A DNA stretch of 64,000 bases. Source: Pseudomonas sp. PDM04 (GTDB taxonomy: Bacteria > Pseudomonadota > Gammaproteobacteria > Pseudomonadales > Pseudomonadaceae). This document shows, in pieces, positions 61,468 to 64,000 of this stretch. Numbering within the stretch: position 1 is the stretch's first letter; each line of letters begins with the position of its first letter. The stretch covers positions 558,001 to 622,000 of the forward strand of contig NZ_JACVAI010000004.1 of the NCBI RefSeq assembly GCF_014851765.1, given 5' to 3'. A program made the position numbers and the translations under genes. The notes under the pieces are model-generated. The model worked only from the letters and a program-made list of their open reading frames with translations, had not been told where the DNA came from and searched no databases.

Positions 61468-62916
61468 TCACCAGGAGGAATCCCTATCCACCCAGCCGCG
61501 CTGTTCGAGCTGAGCCTGAAGGTCTTCGTCCTTCGAAAAATGCACGTTAGCTAATGCTCCGTCAGCAACCGGGACCACGGTACGACCCGTAGCCTTCGAT
61601 GCCGATTTATCCTTGGCTTGAGGTGGAGGAGTGATCGCGGCCTGGGTAAGTAGCGAAAGATGAGCTCTGTCGGCCCGGCGAGCCAAGTCGTAGTTCATCA
61701 TCTGGGCGATCTGGTCTTTTGTAGGCATCATGTCCTCGAAGTCAGCAATCTGAAGAGGATCACCGCTTCGTAGAGCCTCGATGGGCTTGTGTAGAAGCCT
61801 CATTTGATTGTCATACACCTGCTGAAGCACCGCTGGCGTAATAGCGTCGAGGCCCTCCCAAATTACATGACGCTGCGCAAGCATAAGCAGTTTCGCTAGG
61901 AAATCAGTATTGCCTTGGGCGAGATCATAGATCTTGGACAAGAGCTCCTTCGTCAGGGGGGCGCATGATGCCGTCCAGTCATAGGCCCAGAGTTGGGACA
62001 CCAAGTGCTCCCAAAACGGATCGTCTTCGCTGAATCGGTCAAAAGCGATGGGTCCCATCCCCGCCGCTCTTCGGGCGTTGCGCAGCACACCAGAAAACAG
62101 CGGGAGCATTGCGTTGGTCCCTACATACACCAGCGGAACGCCTGCATCGTTGGATAAAGTTACGAAGAAATTCAGCAACTTTTCCCGATCCTGTCCCCCC
62201 CGCGAGGAGCAAAGATGCTGCATTTCATCAATGATCAAAGCACCAATGAAAAAGGTTTTGCACAGCTGACTGATGTGCTGGAGCATTACGCTGATGCTGT
62301 TGCCAGAACCGCCCCTGCGCGAGTATTTGTCGACTCCTAACGCAGCATCCAACGCTGAGAAGAATGCTGCACAGAAACCGCGCAACGAGCCGTCATGAGG
62401 GCACTCAATCTTTAGCCACACGACCTGGGTTTCGATGAGAATGGCGTCTTTATATCTGCTGTGGCTGATCACCTGCGGATAAAGCCTTGCGATGGAATTG
62501 AGCGCTGTGGTCTTACCCATACCACTCAAGCCGATGAGCGTCATCGTCTCAGCGGTGGACATGAATCCGTGGCCCTTGGCCTCCGCTGAGGAAGGCAGCC
62601 GATGCCTAACAGATGAGGCCAACAGCGGATTGCGTCCCATATATCCGTAGCGAATCAGCTGGCTGAAAAGGTCTTCAAGGCGCAGGTGAATTTCGAATGG
62701 AACAACAACATCTTTCAGCCGGTTGATCCCATGACCGCGAAGCTTCGGTGGCAACGCTCGTTCGGCCTCGTCGGGCTTCGGCGGAAGGTTCCCAACGCGC
62801 CTGACCACATCTACATCCGACAGAATTCTAGGCAAGCATTCGATCAGCGGGTTGCCATCGTACTGAGGCATGCCTGTAGGAATGTATTCTGCGGGGGAGA
62901 ACGTCAAATCGTTCAT
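61468..62916 (-). CDS. tnsC: Tn7-like AAA+ regulator TnsC
   Basis: The 482-residue ATPase links target selection to the transposase. Walker A is GLSGMGKT at 129-136 and Walker B ALIIDE at 226-231. The N-terminus (YIPTGMPQYDGNPLIECLPR) and the 94-residue spacing before Walker A resemble Tn7 TnsC rather than the shorter TniB. A 100-residue tail continues past the AAA+ region. It overlaps the tnsB stop as ATGA and precedes tnsD. Confidence 0.9.
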   Translation of the reverse strand: MNDLTFSPAEYIPTGMPQYDGNPLIECLPRILSDVDVVRRVGNLPPKPDEAERALPPKLRGHGINRLKDVVVPFEIHLRLEDLFSQLIRYGYMGRNPLLASSVRHRLPSSAEAKGHGFMSTAETMTLIGLSGMGKTTALNSIARLYPQVISHSRYKDAILIETQVVWLKIECPHDGSLRGFCAAFFSALDAALGVDKYSRRGGSGNSISVMLQHISQLCKTFFIGALIIDEMQHLCSSRGGQDREKLLNFFVTLSNDAGVPLVYVGTNAMLPLFSGVLRNARRAAGMGPIAFDRFSEDDPFWEHLVSQLWAYDWTASCAPLTKELLSKIYDLAQGNTDFLAKLLMLAQRHVIWEGLDAITPAVLQQVYDNQMRLLHKPIEALRSGDPLQIADFEDMMPTKDQIAQMMNYDLARRADRAHLSLLTQAAITPPPQAKDKSASKATGRTVVPVADGALANVHFSKDEDLQAQLEQRGWVDRDSSW

Positions 62917-64000
62917 GTCTCAGCCTCGCTTCCCTCGCTGACGACTAGTTTCAGAAACGCCGCGCTTCTCGCGGAACTGGGCCTGCCGGTGACTAGCTTA
63001 GAATTTTCTGCCACAGGAGGTATGTTATCCACAACGCGTAGCTGATTCAGATCAGCGGTATGGGAATCGCGCTCGGTCTGAGCTTCGGTAGCACGCTTGG
63101 CACGTTTGTCCCGCTTGAAATCTGCATTCGATTTCGGGTCACCCTGAGCGACACGTTTGGATTTGGCCCGGTCAAAGATTTCCTCTTGCCGCCCCCTTAC
63201 CAGCGCCGCAGTATTATCACTGTCATAACGGGCATCCGGCGAAACTTGGTTCAGGACATGGATCATATCAAGAACCTCCTCCATACGGAGTCCACCATAT
63301 TTCTGCCGTTGCTGCGGTACAATAGTTAAAGCCTCAAAACCTGCTTCTGACTTGATCCAACAATTTTCAATAGAGTTAGGATCATAGAATACTCGAACAT
63401 ATTTCGTCCGCAGGTTGTGCGAGCGCTCCAACCACTCCTCGCGTAACGCTGTTTGACATGTATACTGTACGCCTTGGAAAACAATACCGCCTCGACTTAT
63501 ACGACACTGCTGAGAGGGCAATAGAGCGATTTTCAACTCAGCCGGCGATACTACTTTTGAATTTATAGGGCTATTATCCTTCGACCAATTCCAAATCGCT
63601 ATAGGCGTTGCTTCCACTCCGCCGGCAATCATCTCGCGATTTAAAAGGTGTGGTATCCGCAGGCTCTTATTGTGAGCCAAGACTCCTACAATAACCATTT
63701 CGGTGAACTCGTCGATATCCAAAATGGCATCGAGTTGGTAGTCCCTATCGCCGCGCTCCATTTTACGAGCATCCACTCCGCCTGGAACGAACTTCAAGTC
63801 GAGGTGTTCATTGATCAGACGGAAACGGCTTTCGATGATCCCTTTCCAATCAGGCCTGAAAGGAGGCAAAATTTGCACCCCAAGCCCCAAGCTTTGGGAG
63901 AGCGTTGCCCCCGCCTCGCTTAGAAGTTCAGCCCGGTCAGCCACAATTTCGACTGGCAAATGCGAGCATGGCCAGTCAGCTTCCTCAATGTCTACGTTGT
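62913..64000 (-). CDS. tnsB: Tn7-like transposase TnsB, C-terminal part
   Basis: The frame stays open to the window edge, so the 5' part and the N-terminal domains are missing. The visible part covers the end of the DDE catalytic core: the second acid in VEIVADRAELLSEAGATL and the final glutamate in FRPDWKGIIESRFRLINE. The C-terminal beta-barrel (KYVRVFYDPNSIENCWIKSE) and a TnsC-contacting basic tail follow. TnsB binds the repeated end sites and makes the 3' cuts; a TnsA gene would be expected further right. Confidence 0.88.
   Translation of the reverse strand, partial: NVDIEEADWPCSHLPVEIVADRAELLSEAGATLSQSLGLGVQILPPFRPDWKGIIESRFRLINEHLDLKFVPGGVDARKMERGDRDYQLDAILDIDEFTEMVIVGVLAHNKSLRIPHLLNREMIAGGVEATPIAIWNWSKDNSPINSKVVSPAELKIALLPSQQCRISRGGIVFQGVQYTCQTALREEWLERSHNLRTKYVRVFYDPNSIENCWIKSEAGFEALTIVPQQRQKYGGLRMEEVLDMIHVLNQVSPDARYDSDNTAALVRGRQEEIFDRAKSKRVAQGDPKSNADFKRDKRAKRATEAQTERDSHTADLNQLRVVDNIPPVAENSKLVTGRPSSARSAAFLKLVVSEGSEAET

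Larger units (their letters stand above)
35515..64000. mobile_element. Tn7-like transposon carrying arsenic and copper resistance (right end outside window)
   Basis: The left boundary is proposed at TGTTGCCG (35515), followed by three direct AATAAAGGTTGTCACA-type repeats spaced 68 and 54 bp apart. This is the geometry of TnsB sites in Tn7L. At the other side tnsB (partial), tnsC and tnsD are transcribed inward from the right, as in Tn7, so tnsA and the right end lie beyond 64,000. Cargo is an arsenic island (36-41.7 kb), an unknown membrane protein, a copper island (43.2-58.3 kb) and orphan antitoxin genes. The 5 bp before TGT are TCAAC, the predicted target duplication. Continuity of the whole 28.5 kb as one element is inferred. 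Confidence 0.72.

Overview
This is a chromosomal window from a Pseudomonas, most likely of the P. fluorescens group. The evidence is the high G+C content, the Pseudomonas-type REP/REPIN palindromes (GTGGGAGCGGGCCTGCTCGCGA type), the Zur-controlled zinc-economy genes, and the Pseudomonas-specific PtrA-like and DUF2790 copper proteins. No rRNA, tRNA or CRISPR array was recognised.

Left part, 1 to about 35.5 kb, is core genome. It holds a cation:proton antiporter fragment, an acyl-CoA thioesterase, pdxY and two CobW/COG0523 GTPases (one zigA-like). A zinc-starvation block follows: folE2, a zinc ABC transporter and a threonyl-tRNA synthetase derivative that has lost its catalytic core. Cardiolipin synthase and cyclopropane synthase come next. 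A four-gene operon then encodes an HflK-like protein, an HflC-like protein with a His-rich N-terminus, a second HflC-like protein and a P1B-type ATPase. Zur-type 13-mers lie upstream of zigA (5309-5321), folE2 (5924-5936) and the HflK/ATPase operon (19860-19872), so these units probably form one zinc-limitation response. The rest of this part carries lipoamide dehydrogenase, an Lrp/LysE pair, a TPR plus DUF3142 pair, GST, two LysR regulators, an MCP, and a permease/Fe-ADH/ALDH operon.

Right part, from about 35,515 to beyond 64,000, appears to be one Tn7-like transposon. Its left end is marked by TGT followed by three spaced copies of AATAAAGGTTGTCACA, the arrangement of TnsB sites in Tn7L. 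The core genes tnsB (partial), tnsC and tnsD run leftward from the right edge, so the right end lies outside the window. A second, short TniQ-family gene sits tail-to-tail with tnsD. The cargo is a full arsenic island (arsN2, arsR, arsB, arsC, arsH, a tyrosine phosphatase, arsO, arsN1). It also includes an unrecognised membrane-anchored protein, a possible structured RNA, and a large copper island: cytosolic Csp, CusF, CusA, CusB with a fused CusF domain, CusC, a CzcI-like protein, CopRS, PtrA-like, CopA, a Met-rich protein, CopB, a His-tailed cytochrome c and a DUF411 protein. Four copies of a 16-bp ATTACATTTCTGTAAG-type box mark the copper regulon. Orphan AbrB-like and MbcA/ParS-like antitoxin genes complete the cargo.
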